Shown here: positions 1 through 7,905 of the stretch, piece by piece
Layout: the number at the start of each line of letters is the position of its first letter
How positions within the stretch are numbered: the first letter of the stretch is position 1
Made by a program: the position numbers and the translations under genes
The notes under the pieces: generated by a model
Told to the model about the DNA's origin: nothing
The model's database searches: none
What the model saw: the letters and a program-made list of their open reading frames with translations, nothing else
NCBI GenBank assembly: GCA_963720695.1
Contig: CAVRGG010000001.1
Coordinates: 186,001-250,000 of the forward strand
Reading direction: 5' to 3'
DNA from: UBA668 sp963720695
GTDB taxonomy: Bacteria > Actinomycetota > Acidimicrobiia > Acidimicrobiales > Ilumatobacteraceae
DNA length: 64,000 nucleotides

Positions 1-2
1 GA

Positions 3-203
3 TTCGTCCGCATGACGGTGACGCCTGCCGTGGTCAACGCCGCCCGCCATCGTCTGGTGCTCGCGGCCGGCGCGAACAAGGCTCGCCCGGTGCGGCACTG
101 GCTGTTGGGCGACAACACCCTGCCGATCCAGCGCGTCCGTCGTGCACACACCGTCCTGGTGCTCGATGCTCCGGCCGCGTCGATGCTGGCGCCGGTGCGC
201 TGA
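3..203 (+). CDS. pgl: 6-phosphogluconolactonase, C-terminal fragment
   Basis: Only the last 66 codons are in the window; the gene starts upstream of base 1, so the ATG at 12 is internal. The visible residues RMTVTPAVVNAARH, followed by LVLAAGANKA, resemble the conserved C-terminal part of the 6-phosphogluconolactonase/DevB family, which hydrolyses 6-phosphoglucono-lactone to 6-phosphogluconate in the oxidative pentose phosphate pathway. Glucose-6-phosphate isomerase follows 42 bases downstream on the same strand, which suits a sugar-phosphate cluster. The identification rests on a short tail, so it is good but not certain. Confidence 0.72.
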   Translation, partial: FVRMTVTPAVVNAARHRLVLAAGANKARPVRHWLLGDNTLPIQRVRRAHTVLVLDAPAASMLAPVR

Positions 204-245
204 TCCGGCGACGGTGTCGGTCGACGCTGGCTAGCGTCTCGGGCA

Positions 246-1850
246 ATGGACATCACCTCCACCCCCGAATGGACGACGCTCCTGTCGACGCCGGTTCCGC
301 CGCATCTGCGCACGCTGTTCGCCGACGATCCGGGCCGCGCCGAGCGGTATCTCGCCACCGTCGGCGACCTCAGGATCGACTACTCCAAGCACCTGCTCGA
401 CGATGACGTGCTCGCCGCGCTGCTCGCCGTGGCGCGTGTGGCCGACGTCGAAGGGCGTCGTGATGCGATGTTCGCGGGCGAGCAGATCAACACCACCGAG
501 CGGCGGGCGGTGCTCCACACGGCGCTTCGTGCGCCACGAGCGGCGAGCGTGTTGGTCGACGGACACGACGTCATCCCCGACGTGTACGAGGTGCTCCAGC
601 GGATGAGCGTGTTCGCCGATCGCGTGCGCGGTGGCGCATGGACGGGTGCGACCGGGCTCCCGATCCGCACGGTGGTGAACATCGGGATCGGGGGGAGCGA
701 CCTCGGCCCGGCGATGGCGTACCTCGCCACCGAGGCCTTCGGCCGTCCCGAACTGAGCTGCCGATTCGTGAGCAACGTGGACGGTGCCGACATCACCGAC
801 AACCTGGCCGACCTCGACCCTGCGACGACGCTGGTCGTGGTGAGCTCCAAGACCTTCACCACCATCGAGACCATCACCAACGCGACCGAGGCGCGACGTT
901 GGTTGACCGGCGCGCTCGGCGAAGCGGCAGTCGCCAAGCACTTCGTCGCCGTGAGCACGAACGCGGAGAAGGTGGCCGAGTTCGGCATCGACACGAGCAA
1001 CATGTTCGGGTTCTGGGATTGGGTCGGGGGCCGTTACTCGGTCGATTCGGCCATCGGACTCTCCCTGATGATCTCGATCGGACCGGACAACTTCCGTGAG
1101 TTCCTCGCCGGCTTCCACACCGTCGACGAGCACTTCCGCACCACGCCGTTCGAGCGGAACGTCCCCGTGCTCCTCGGCATGCTCGGCATCTGGTACGCGA
1201 ACGTGCTCGGCGCCCAGACCAAGGCCGTGCTGCCCTATGCCCACGAGCTGCGCCGGTTCCCCGCCTACCTGCAGCAACTCGACATGGAGAGCAACGGTAA
1301 GCGAGTGCGCCTCGACGGTGGCGAGGTCAACACCACGACCGGCCCGATCGTGTGGGGTGAGCCGGGCACCAACGGCCAGCACGCGTTCTACCAACTGCTG
1401 CATCAAGGCACTCGGCTGGTGCCGATCGACTTCATCGGATTCGCCCGGCCCAATCATGCGCTGCTCGCCCAGCATGACCTGCTGATGGCGAACCTGTTCG
1501 CACAGGGTGAGGCGCTCGCGTTCGGCAAGACGCTCGCCGAGGTCGTCGCCGAGGGGGTGCCCGAGCATCAGCAGGCCCACCGGGTGTTTCCGGGCAATCG
1601 GCCGAGCACCACGATCCTGGCGCCGCAGCTCACCCCGTTCGTCCTGGGCGAGCTCATCGCGCTGTACGAACAGATCGTGTTCGTCCAGGGTGCAGTCTGG
1701 GGAGTGAACAGCTTCGATCAGTGGGGTGTGGAGCTCGGCAAGGCGCTCGCCAATCGGATCACTCCGGAGCTCACCGGCACCGACGAGCCGCACCACGACT
1801 CGAGCACCAACGAGCTCATTCGTTGGTATCGCTCGGCGCGAGGTGGCTGA
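246..1850 (+). CDS. pgi: Glucose-6-phosphate isomerase
   Basis: This 534-residue protein interconverts glucose-6-phosphate and fructose-6-phosphate in the cytoplasm. Family signatures are clear: NTTERRAVLHTALR near residue 82, the sugar-phosphate loop GIGGSDLGP near 147, VSSKTFTT near 200, GGRYSVDSAIG, the catalytic Glu region MESNGK, the catalytic His in NGQHAFYQ and the C-terminal Lys in GVELGKALA. Its length is typical of bacterial Pgi. A -10-like TAGCGT (232-237) ends eight bases before the ATG and there is no Shine-Dalgarno sequence, so a leaderless start is likely. It follows the pgl fragment on the same strand. Its 3' end overlaps the convergent gene by 35 bases. Confidence 0.97.
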   Translation: MDITSTPEWTTLLSTPVPPHLRTLFADDPGRAERYLATVGDLRIDYSKHLLDDDVLAALLAVARVADVEGRRDAMFAGEQINTTERRAVLHTALRAPRAASVLVDGHDVIPDVYEVLQRMSVFADRVRGGAWTGATGLPIRTVVNIGIGGSDLGPAMAYLATEAFGRPELSCRFVSNVDGADITDNLADLDPATTLVVVSSKTFTTIETITNATEARRWLTGALGEAAVAKHFVAVSTNAEKVAEFGIDTSNMFGFWDWVGGRYSVDSAIGLSLMISIGPDNFREFLAGFHTVDEHFRTTPFERNVPVLLGMLGIWYANVLGAQTKAVLPYAHELRRFPAYLQQLDMESNGKRVRLDGGEVNTTTGPIVWGEPGTNGQHAFYQLLHQGTRLVPIDFIGFARPNHALLAQHDLLMANLFAQGEALAFGKTLAEVVAEGVPEHQQAHRVFPGNRPSTTILAPQLTPFVLGELIALYEQIVFVQGAVWGVNSFDQWGVELGKALANRITPELTGTDEPHHDSSTNELIRWYRSARGG

Positions 1851-2274
1851 GGTTCCTTGCCCACCTCGCCGGGTCGGGGACGATCACACCCATCGTCGCC
1901 ACGCCCTCGCCGGTCTGCCAGCGCACACGGAGCCAGTGCCGTCGGTTGCGCTTCCAGTGACGTCGGAGTCGCAGCGCCGAGGTCAGGTCGACCGTGGTGA
2001 TCTGCAGGACCGGGATCTCGACGACGTGATGCGGAACTCCACGGGCGACGAACACGAGCAGATCGGTATCGAGGGCGAGGACGCCCTTGCCGTGGATTCG
2101 TGGCGTGTGCGGGCCCTCGAATCCACCCAGCACCACGCGATCGAGGTGTTCCGCGTCGCGCACGGCAGGATGCGCTTCGGCGGTGCGCATGGTGCGCTCC
2201 TCCAGCCAGAACGCGAGTCCGACGCCCGCGGCGATCACGAGGAGCACGACAAGGACGCCGACCGAGGGGTTCAC
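1816..2274 (-). CDS. Membrane-anchored protein of unknown function
   Basis: The 152-residue product starts at a GTG and opens with one hydrophobic helix (about residues 4-24, SVGVLVVLLVIAAGVGLAFWL). A soluble part rich in short beta-like segments follows (VVLGGFEG, VLALDTDLLVFVARG, VVEIPVLQITTVDL), then a basic stretch RLRRHWKRNRRHWLRVRW. The arrangement of strands and the ITTVDL step recall small actinobacterial PH-domain-like proteins tethered to the membrane, but I cannot name a family. Its last 35 bases overlap the end of pgi on the other strand. It stands alone, with no partner to hint at its role. Confidence 0.6.
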   Translation of the reverse strand: MNPSVGVLVVLLVIAAGVGLAFWLEERTMRTAEAHPAVRDAEHLDRVVLGGFEGPHTPRIHGKGVLALDTDLLVFVARGVPHHVVEIPVLQITTVDLTSALRLRRHWKRNRRHWLRVRWQTGEGVATMGVIVPDPARWARNLSHLAPSDTNE

Positions 2275-2372
2275 CTCAGTGCTCGCCCGCCCACGGAATG
2301 TGATCCATCCGCACAGTGTGTCACCGGGCGGTTGCTACACGTGGGATTCTGAGTGAGGCGTCGGTCACACGC

Positions 2373-3608
2373 TCACGGCACCCTGGCGAAGACCGCCTTC
2401 AGGTAGGCGCCTTCGGCGAACGTCACCGGATGATCGATGGCGTGACCGGTTCTGCGGATCTCCTCCAGCGGGCGGTTGGCCCGCGCCGCCGAGTGTGTCA
2501 CGGCGGTGTGGAACGCCTCGGCGGAGACACGACTGCTGCACGACGCCTGCACGAGCAGCCCGTCGGGGTGCACGAGTCGCACGCCGAGGTCGGTGAGCTT
2601 CGAGTACGCGCTGATGGCGCGGTCGATCTCGAACTGACGCTGCGCGAAGGACGGTGGATCGATGATCACGACGTCGAATCGTTGGCCCTTGCGACCCAAC
2701 CGATCCATCTCGCGGAATGCGTCTGCCACGGTCGGTCGGAAGTCGCAGGCGCGAACGGCGGCGCGTTCGCTGTTGTGATGGAGGTTGCGGGCGACCACGG
2801 CGAGCGTGGGCTCGCTGAGGTCGACGGCCATCACCTCTCGGGCTCCGCCCGCCGCCGCGTACACGGTGAACCCTCCGGTGCTGGCGAACACGTCGAGCAC
2901 CCGGGCCCCTTCGGTGAGCGTGCCGAGGAAGGCCCGATTGTCGCGTTGGTCGAGGAAGTGCCCGGTCTTCTGACCGTGGACCACGTCGGCTTCGAAGGTG
3001 AGGCCGTTCTCCAGGAACAGGATCGGGTCGGGCGGGCAGACGCCGATGAGCGCGTCGCCCTCCTCGAGTCCGTGCAGCAGTTCCTCGGGGATGTTGCGCG
3101 CCAGCCGGAGGACGAGCGCGTCGGGGCGGAACAGGTCGTCGATCACCGGCACGAGATCGGCGAGGTGCGGTATCCACATCGCCGAGTACAGCTTGAGCAC
3201 GAGCGTGCGGTCGTAGCGATCGAGGACGAGACCCGGCATGCCGTCGTTCTCTCCGTTGACGACCCGGTAGCCCGTGGTGTCGCCCTTCTCCACGAGCGGC
3301 GCCCGCCGTTCCATGGCGCTGGCGAGACGGGCTGACCAGAAGGCGCGGTCGATGGTGATCGGCTTGCCGTGGTGCAGCACCTTGAGGCGGATCGGGCTGG
3401 TGGGGTCGTACAGGCCGATCGCCGCGAACTTGCGGTCGGCATCGAACACGACGGCCAGATCGCCGGCGTGGGCGATGAAGCTCTCGGCGACGATGGAGTG
3501 GTCGAACACCCACGGATGGCCTGCCCGCACGTGGCGCAGCGCATCGGGTGTGAGCCGCACGGCGAGCCGTTTCGGGTCGGGTCGAGGGAGTTGAGCGAGC
3601 GACGGCAC
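2373..3608 (-). CDS. Class I SAM-dependent rRNA methyltransferase, RlmI-like
   Basis: The 411-residue protein has an N-terminal PUA-like part (RLTPDALRHVRAGHPWVFDHSI), a central RlmI-type domain and a C-terminal Rossmann methyltransferase. SAM motif I is DVFASTGGFTVYAA, the motif IV loop is VIIDPPSFAQ, and the likely catalytic Cys lies in LVQASCSS. The family methylates cytosine C5 in 23S rRNA (C1962 in E. coli); the exact target here is inferred. The reading frame stays open far upstream, over the divergent dehydrogenase. I place the start at the GTG at 3608 because the homologous sequence begins there and TACCCT (3616-3621, minus strand) ends seven bases before it. Confidence 0.88.
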   Translation of the reverse strand: MPSLAQLPRPDPKRLAVRLTPDALRHVRAGHPWVFDHSIVAESFIAHAGDLAVVFDADRKFAAIGLYDPTSPIRLKVLHHGKPITIDRAFWSARLASAMERRAPLVEKGDTTGYRVVNGENDGMPGLVLDRYDRTLVLKLYSAMWIPHLADLVPVIDDLFRPDALVLRLARNIPEELLHGLEEGDALIGVCPPDPILFLENGLTFEADVVHGQKTGHFLDQRDNRAFLGTLTEGARVLDVFASTGGFTVYAAAGGAREVMAVDLSEPTLAVVARNLHHNSERAAVRACDFRPTVADAFREMDRLGRKGQRFDVVIIDPPSFAQRQFEIDRAISAYSKLTDLGVRLVHPDGLLVQASCSSRVSAEAFHTAVTHSAARANRPLEEIRRTGHAIDHPVTFAEGAYLKAVFARVP

Positions 3609-3675
3609 CCCCAAGAGGGTAGGGCCTGGCGGACGAAGTGACGGCCCGGGGTGGCAGATGCGGCAGACTCGGAGC

Positions 3676-4545
3676 ATGACGATCGAACGTGTCGGGGTGG
3701 TGGGATCTGGCCTCATGGGCTCGGGGATCGCGGAGGTGTGCTCCCGGGCCGGGCTCGACGTGATGGTCCGGGAGGTCGACGCGGAGGCCTGTGAGCGCGG
3801 CAGGGCTCGCATCGTCGGCAGCCTCGACCGGGGCGTCCGCTCGGGCAAGTTGGAGGAAGCCGAACGCGACGACGCACTGTCGCACCTCGCCTTCACGACC
3901 GACCTCGCCGACTTCGCCGATCGGCAACTCGTCGTCGAAGCGGTGATCGAGGACGAGGCGCTCAAGACCGAGGTCTTCCGGGCGCTCGATCGTGCGGTCA
4001 CCGACCCTGCGGCGATCCTGGCGAGCAACACCAGCTCGATCCCGATCATGAAACTGGGCATCGCCACCGAGCGACCGGAGCAGGTCATCGGCATCCACTT
4101 CTTCAACCCCGTCCCGGTGCTGCGCCTGGTCGAGTTGGTCACCTCGTTGCTCACCTCACCCGAGACGTCGGAGCGAGCGCAGTCCTTCGCAGGAGACGTG
4201 CTCCAGAAGCGCGTCATCCGCAGCCAGGACCGTGCGGGGTTCGTGGTCAACGCACTGCTGATCCCGTACATCCTCTCCGCGATCAGGATGATGGAGTCAG
4301 GCTTCGCGACGGCAGAGGACATCGACACGGGCATGGTCGAGGGGTGCAACCATCCGATGGGGCCGCTGCGGCTCGCCGATCTCATCGGCCTCGACACCAC
4401 GATGGCGGTCGCCGAGAGCCTGTACACCGAGTTCAAGGAGCCGCTGTACGCGGCGCCGCCGTTGCTGTCCCGGATGGTCGAGGCGGGTCTCCTCGGCCGC
4501 AAGAGTGGGCGTGGGTTCTACGACTACCACGCGGGGAGCCGCTGA
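3676..4545 (+). CDS. 3-hydroxyacyl-CoA (3-hydroxybutyryl-CoA) dehydrogenase
   Basis: This 289-residue NAD(P)-dependent enzyme oxidises 3-hydroxyacyl-CoA to 3-oxoacyl-CoA in fatty acid or butanoate metabolism. The N-terminal Rossmann motif VGVVGSGLMGSGIAEV starts at residue 5. The family hallmarks SNTSSIPI and HFFNPVPVLRLVE (with the catalytic His) follow, then the C-terminal helical domain ending KSGRGFYDY. I chose the ATG at 3676 over one at 3658, because the Rossmann strand follows it directly and CAGACT ends six bases upstream. Next comes the WYL regulator at 4550, only four bases on, but a functional link is not apparent. Length and motifs match the FadB2/Hbd family. Confidence 0.93.
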   Translation: MTIERVGVVGSGLMGSGIAEVCSRAGLDVMVREVDAEACERGRARIVGSLDRGVRSGKLEEAERDDALSHLAFTTDLADFADRQLVVEAVIEDEALKTEVFRALDRAVTDPAAILASNTSSIPIMKLGIATERPEQVIGIHFFNPVPVLRLVELVTSLLTSPETSERAQSFAGDVLQKRVIRSQDRAGFVVNALLIPYILSAIRMMESGFATAEDIDTGMVEGCNHPMGPLRLADLIGLDTTMAVAESLYTEFKEPLYAAPPLLSRMVEAGLLGRKSGRGFYDYHAGSR

Positions 4546-4549
4546 CCCG

Positions 4550-5474
4550 ATGGTGGACGCGCTCGAACGGATCACCAACCTGGTCGCGTTGCTGCTCGAG
4601 ACTCGTACGCCGGTCACGCTGGAACAGATCGCCAACGAGCTCAGTGGTCAGTACCCGGTCGGTGAGTCGGCGTTGCGTGGAGCGTTCGAGCGCGACAAGG
4701 CGTTGCTGCGCGAGATCGGCGTACCGATCGACAGCGAGGTGCTCAGCGGCAGTGATGCGGGTCGCACGGCATACCGGATCGATCGTCGCAGATATGAGCT
4801 CGCCGATCTGGACCTCAGCCCCGACGAGCGCGCCGCGTTGCAGGTGGCCGTCGCCGCTGCTCGCCTCTCCGAGGGCCGCTTCGGCCTCCTCAAGCTCGGC
4901 GCCGACGGGGCGACCACGAGCACGGTCGTCACCAACATCCCCGACGACCCGGCGCTCCCGCCGCTGCGCGAGGCCACCGCGTCACACGCCGTCGGTGACG
5001 TTCGGGTACCGAGGGTCGGCGAGGGAGCTCCATCCCTATGCGCTGCTCCTGCGCGAGGGCTTCTGGTACGTCATCGGCCACGACCTCGGCCACGGCGAGG
5101 TGCGCACGTACCGCGTGGACCGGATCGAGGGCGACGTTCGGCTCGGTCCGCCACGAGCGTTCGAGCGGCCCGACGGGTTCGACCCACGCTCGACGTTCCC
5201 GACGGATCCCAAGATGTTGGGCGACGAACCGGCCTCGCGAGCGATCGTGCGTGTCGACGCCGGCCGTTCCCACGGGGTCGAGACGGACCTCGGGAGCGAG
5301 GCGGTCCTGGCTCGCCACGAGGACGGCAGCGTCGATGTCGAGGTGCCCTGTGCGAACCTCGACGCGTTCCGTTCATGGCTGTTCGGCCTCGGGCTCCAGG
5401 CCGAAGTGCTCGGACCGGCGGAGGTGCGCGCCGACGTGGTGCAGTGGTTGCGTTCGATGGCAGGTGCAGGGTGA
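4550..5474 (+). pseudogene. pafB: PafB-type WYL transcriptional regulator, frameshifted
   Basis: Frame 2 from the ATG at 4550 encodes an HTH region (DALERITNLVALLLETRTPV) and a WYL linker up to about base 4985. From about 4983 the family sequence continues in frame 3: SVTFGYRGSARELHPYALLL, then GFWYVIGHDLGHGEVRTYRVDRIEG, ending at 5474. One extra base near 4985-4995 (around gccgtcggtgacg) explains the break. PafB normally pairs with PafC to control the LexA-independent DNA-damage regulon of actinobacteria. The unshifted frame stays open into pafC, so the DNA as read would give a 624-residue hybrid with a nonsense middle. A sequencing error or a true mutation are both possible. Confidence 0.8.
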
Positions 5475-6424
5475 TCGCCCGACGCGGCCCTCGGCCCACG
5501 AGCGAACGCCTGCGTCGACTGCTCGTGATGCTCCCCTGGTTGATGGAACGCGGTGAGGTGCCGCTGGCCGAGATGGCGAGCCGCTTCGATCTCACCGAGG
5601 ACGAACTCGTCAAGGACATCGAGCTGGTGTCGATGTGCGGGCTGCCCCCGTTCGTCGACGAGCTCATCGACGTGTGGATCGACGACGGGATGGTGTCGAC
5701 CGGGATCCCACGCGTGTTCACCCGTCCGCTCCGTCTCACCGCGCCGGAGGGTTTCGCATTGCTGGCCGCAGCGCGCGTTGCGATGCAGATGCCTGGGGCC
5801 GACGCGGACGGCGCGTTGGCGAGGGCCCTGGCCAAGCTCGCCGAGGTGCTCGGCGACGACGCAGTGGTGGTCGAATCCGACGCCCCGCCGGCCGCAGAGG
5901 CGATCACCGCGGCGGCTGCGGAGGGTGCTCGGCTCCGCGTGTCCTACTGGTCCGCCGCGGCCGATGCCGGGAGCGAACGCGAGATCACTCCGCGCCGAGT
6001 CTTCCTGGATCGGGGGCGGTGGTACGTGATCGCCGACGATCATCGCAGCGGCGAGCAGCGAACGTTCCGCATCGACCGCATCGACCGCTGGGAGCGCACT
6101 GGTCAGGTCGACGAGCTTCGGGAGGTTGCCGCTCCCACCGGTGACGACTGGTTCGTCGACGCAGGGCTCCCCGTCGCCCGCCTGGAGCTGCTCGCCGATG
6201 CCGGCTGGGTCGTCGAGCGCTACCCGACGAGGTCCGTCGAGCGCCACGGCGACTCGTCGGTGGTCGAGCTCACGGTCACCCACGAGCGGTGGCTGCAGGA
6301 GCTGCTGCTGCGTCTCGGACCGTCCGCCACGGTGCTCTCGCCGCCGGAGTGGACGGGGCTCGCAGCACGAGCCGCCGAGAGGCTGCTGCAGCGCTACGAC
6401 GCCGACGGCAGCAGCGACAGCTGA
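5471..6424 (+). CDS. pafC: PafC-type WYL domain transcriptional regulator
   Basis: The 317-residue protein begins at a GTG that overlaps the pafB stop as GTGA, showing translational coupling. Residues about 8-75 form the HTH part (TSERLRRLLVMLPWLMERGEV, then FDLTEDELVKDIELVSMCG). A linker with the typical PLRLTAPEGFALLAA follows, and the WYL domain carries ITPRRVFLDRGRWYVIADD and RTFRIDRIDR. The C-terminal WCX-like extension ends near residue 310. With PafB it would form the heteromer that senses DNA-damage-linked ssDNA in mycobacteria (known for the family). Its last 31 bases overlap the convergent exonuclease gene. The gene itself is intact; only its partner is broken. Confidence 0.88.
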   Translation: MIARRGPRPTSERLRRLLVMLPWLMERGEVPLAEMASRFDLTEDELVKDIELVSMCGLPPFVDELIDVWIDDGMVSTGIPRVFTRPLRLTAPEGFALLAAARVAMQMPGADADGALARALAKLAEVLGDDAVVVESDAPPAAEAITAAAAEGARLRVSYWSAAADAGSEREITPRRVFLDRGRWYVIADDHRSGEQRTFRIDRIDRWERTGQVDELREVAAPTGDDWFVDAGLPVARLELLADAGWVVERYPTRSVERHGDSSVVELTVTHERWLQELLLRLGPSATVLSPPEWTGLAARAAERLLQRYDADGSSDS

Positions 6425-6972
6425 TCGACCGTGGTGATCCCGTGCGCTCGGAGGAGGTGCGGGAGGATCGCTGCGGTCGCATCGGCGTCGGCGAGCGCAT
6501 CGTGGGGACGAACGAGCTCGATGTCGTAGCGGGCGCAGACGTCGATGAGACGATGAGAGAGCTGGCGATCGGGATCGAGCGCTCTCGACATGCGCAGCGT
6601 GCACAGCGGATCGTTGATCGGCACCGCGACGGCACCCCGTGCAGCCGCTTTGCGAAGGAAGCCGATGTCGAACGAGGCGTTGTGGGCGACGAAGCGTGTG
6701 CCCTCGAGGCGTCGACCCAGTTCGGTGAGCACCTCCTCGGCAGGCGGTGCCGCCCGGACGTCGCGCCGGTGGATGCCGTGCAACGACGTGGGCCCGACAC
6801 GGAAGAACCAACGCCGGCGGGGGGCGAGCAGGCTGCTCCACCGATCGACGACGGTTCCGTCTCCGTCGACCACCACCACGCCGACCTGGAGCACGTTGTC
6901 GCGGCGCAGCGACAGGCCGGAGGTCTCGACATCGACGACGGCGAAGCGCTGCGTGCTGACCGGACTCGACAT
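6394..6972 (-). CDS. 3'-5' exonuclease, DnaQ/epsilon-like
   Basis: The 192-residue protein is a DEDD-family exonuclease like the proofreading epsilon subunit. Exo I is FAVVDVETSG with the acidic pair D and E, Exo II is FVAHNASFDIGFL, and Exo III is RPHDALADADATA, so it is the DEDDh type. It lacks the polymerase or UvrC parts found in longer homologues, so it may act in repair rather than in the replisome. I start it at 6972, not 7002: the Exo I strand follows directly, and TAGGGT (6980-6985, minus strand) ends seven bases upstream, fitting a leaderless transcript. It converges on pafC with a 31-base overlap. Confidence 0.88.
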   Translation of the reverse strand: MSSPVSTQRFAVVDVETSGLSLRRDNVLQVGVVVVDGDGTVVDRWSSLLAPRRRWFFRVGPTSLHGIHRRDVRAAPPAEEVLTELGRRLEGTRFVAHNASFDIGFLRKAAARGAVAVPINDPLCTLRMSRALDPDRQLSHRLIDVCARYDIELVRPHDALADADATAAILPHLLRAHGITTVDQLSLLPSAS

Positions 6973-7038
6973 GGGCGTCACCCTAGACGGAGGGTGTGAC
7001 ACGGCCCGAGAGCGGGTGCCGCCGGCCGGTGCACACCG

Positions 7039-7419
7039 TCATTGTGGTGTCATCTGGCGGATCAGCGTGTCGCGATCGAAGTAGTCCCTCCAGAGCGAGA
7101 TCTGACCGTGGTCGACGACGAACAGACCGGCCACCGGCAACTCCAGCCACTCGTCACCCCGTCCGAACCGATCGAGGCGCTCGTTCATCACGATCCCATG
7201 ATCGAGGTTGCCCGAGCTGACCTGATGGTGGGTCACGAACTCCACGCGGTCGAAGCCGCTGAAGAACGGCGCCAGGGTGGATCGGACGGCGTCGCGACCG
7301 AACACCTTGCCCATGGGCACGTTGTCGTACTCGCAGTCGTCGGTCAGGTGACTCAATGCGTGATCGAGATCCATTCGTTCGATCGACGAGATGAAGCTGT
7401 TGATGACGTCGGCGGGCAT
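7039..7419 (-). CDS. SnoaL-like / limonene-1,2-epoxide hydrolase family protein
   Basis: This 126-residue single-domain protein has the NTF2-like alpha+beta fold. The evidence is the opening VINSFISSIERMDLDHALSHL, the cleft segment DDCEYDNVPMGKVFGRDAVR, the strand NERLDRFGRGDEWLELPVAG and the closing GLFVVDHGQISLWRDYFD. The Asp/Arg/Asp pattern (VMNERLD, DYFD, with an Arg between) recalls limonene-epoxide hydrolases, but substrates across this family are unpredictable. A -10-like TAGCGT (7426-7431, minus strand) ends six bases before the ATG, so the gene is probably leaderless and has its own promoter. It lies between the exonuclease and whiB genes, all on the minus strand. Confidence 0.8.
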   Translation of the reverse strand: MPADVINSFISSIERMDLDHALSHLTDDCEYDNVPMGKVFGRDAVRSTLAPFFSGFDRVEFVTHHQVSSGNLDHGIVMNERLDRFGRGDEWLELPVAGLFVVDHGQISLWRDYFDRDTLIRQMTPQ

Positions 7420-7453
7420 GGCCCAACGCTACTCGTGACGACGCGCCTGTCGT

Positions 7454-7783
7454 TCAGGTCTGCGAACGTGCTCTGATACCGATCGGCGCCGACACCGTGT
7501 ACCCGGCGAGGTGGCGATCCTCCTCGCTCTCGCCGGCCCAGAAGCCGTATTCGTGATGTTCGCGAGCGAAGGAACGGCACTCGTCGACCACGGGACATGC
7601 GGAGCACAGACGACGGGCCCTCGCCTCTCGTCTCGCCCTCGCCTGGGGCCGCTCCGCCCGAGGAGGGAAGAACAGAGGGGTGTTGCCCTTGCACGCGGCG
7701 AGGTCCATCCAGTCGGGATCGACGGCCGGGTCGGTGGCTCCGGACGGAACGTTGTCGAGCGAGAGCGACTGCAGTGCAGCCAT
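7454..7783 (-). CDS. WhiB-family iron-sulfur transcriptional regulator
   Basis: This 109-residue protein carries the four WhiB cysteines that bind a [4Fe-4S] cluster: one in MDLAACKG, then LCSACPVVDEC with the CxxCx5C spacing. The G(V/I)WGG-type turn follows as GFWAGES. WhiB proteins bind the primary sigma factor and adjust promoter choice for division, redox or antibiotic stress. The C-terminal tail (PIGIRARSQT) is short. A good Shine-Dalgarno GGAGG lies eight bases before the ATG, and a leader of about 60 bases precedes it, in contrast to the leaderless neighbours. Which WhiB subgroup it belongs to cannot be settled by eye. Confidence 0.93.
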   Translation of the reverse strand: MAALQSLSLDNVPSGATDPAVDPDWMDLAACKGNTPLFFPPRAERPQARARREARARRLCSACPVVDECRSFAREHHEYGFWAGESEEDRHLAGYTVSAPIGIRARSQT

Positions 7784-7822
7784 GTCGGAACCTCCGAGTG
7801 GTCAGCGGACGGATGCACACTG

Positions 7823-7871
7823 TTTAGCACTAAATGCATCCTCATCATATGTCGCCCCGCGGGAAAGTCAA
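7823..7871 (-). promoter_or_regulatory. Candidate SigA promoter and operator for whiB
   Basis: On the minus strand TTGACT (7866-7871) and TATGAT (7844-7849) are separated by 16 bases and match the -35 and -10 consensus well. Just downstream of the start point is TTTAG-TG-CTAAA (7823-7834), an inverted repeat placed where a repressor or WhiB-associated factor could act. The 5' leader then carries GGAGG before the ATG at 7783. Promoter by pattern only. Confidence 0.55.
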
Positions 7872-7905
7872 CCGACTCCGTGCAACGCTCTCGAGTGCCG
7901 ACGGC

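Noticed and set aside
231..1796. A 521-codon frame antisense to pgi
   Set aside because: Pgi is unmistakable on the plus strand. The antisense frame is a codon-bias shadow.
2373..4502. A 709-codon methyltransferase starting over the HAD gene
   Set aside because: The part upstream of 3608 is antisense to a clear dehydrogenase and lacks any domain. The GTG at 3608 has a -10 at the right distance.
4505..6424. One continuous 639-codon protein over pafB and pafC
   Set aside because: The middle third (about 4985-5470) has no WYL features in this frame, whereas the neighbouring frame has the exact missing WYL core and a GTGA overlap with pafC.
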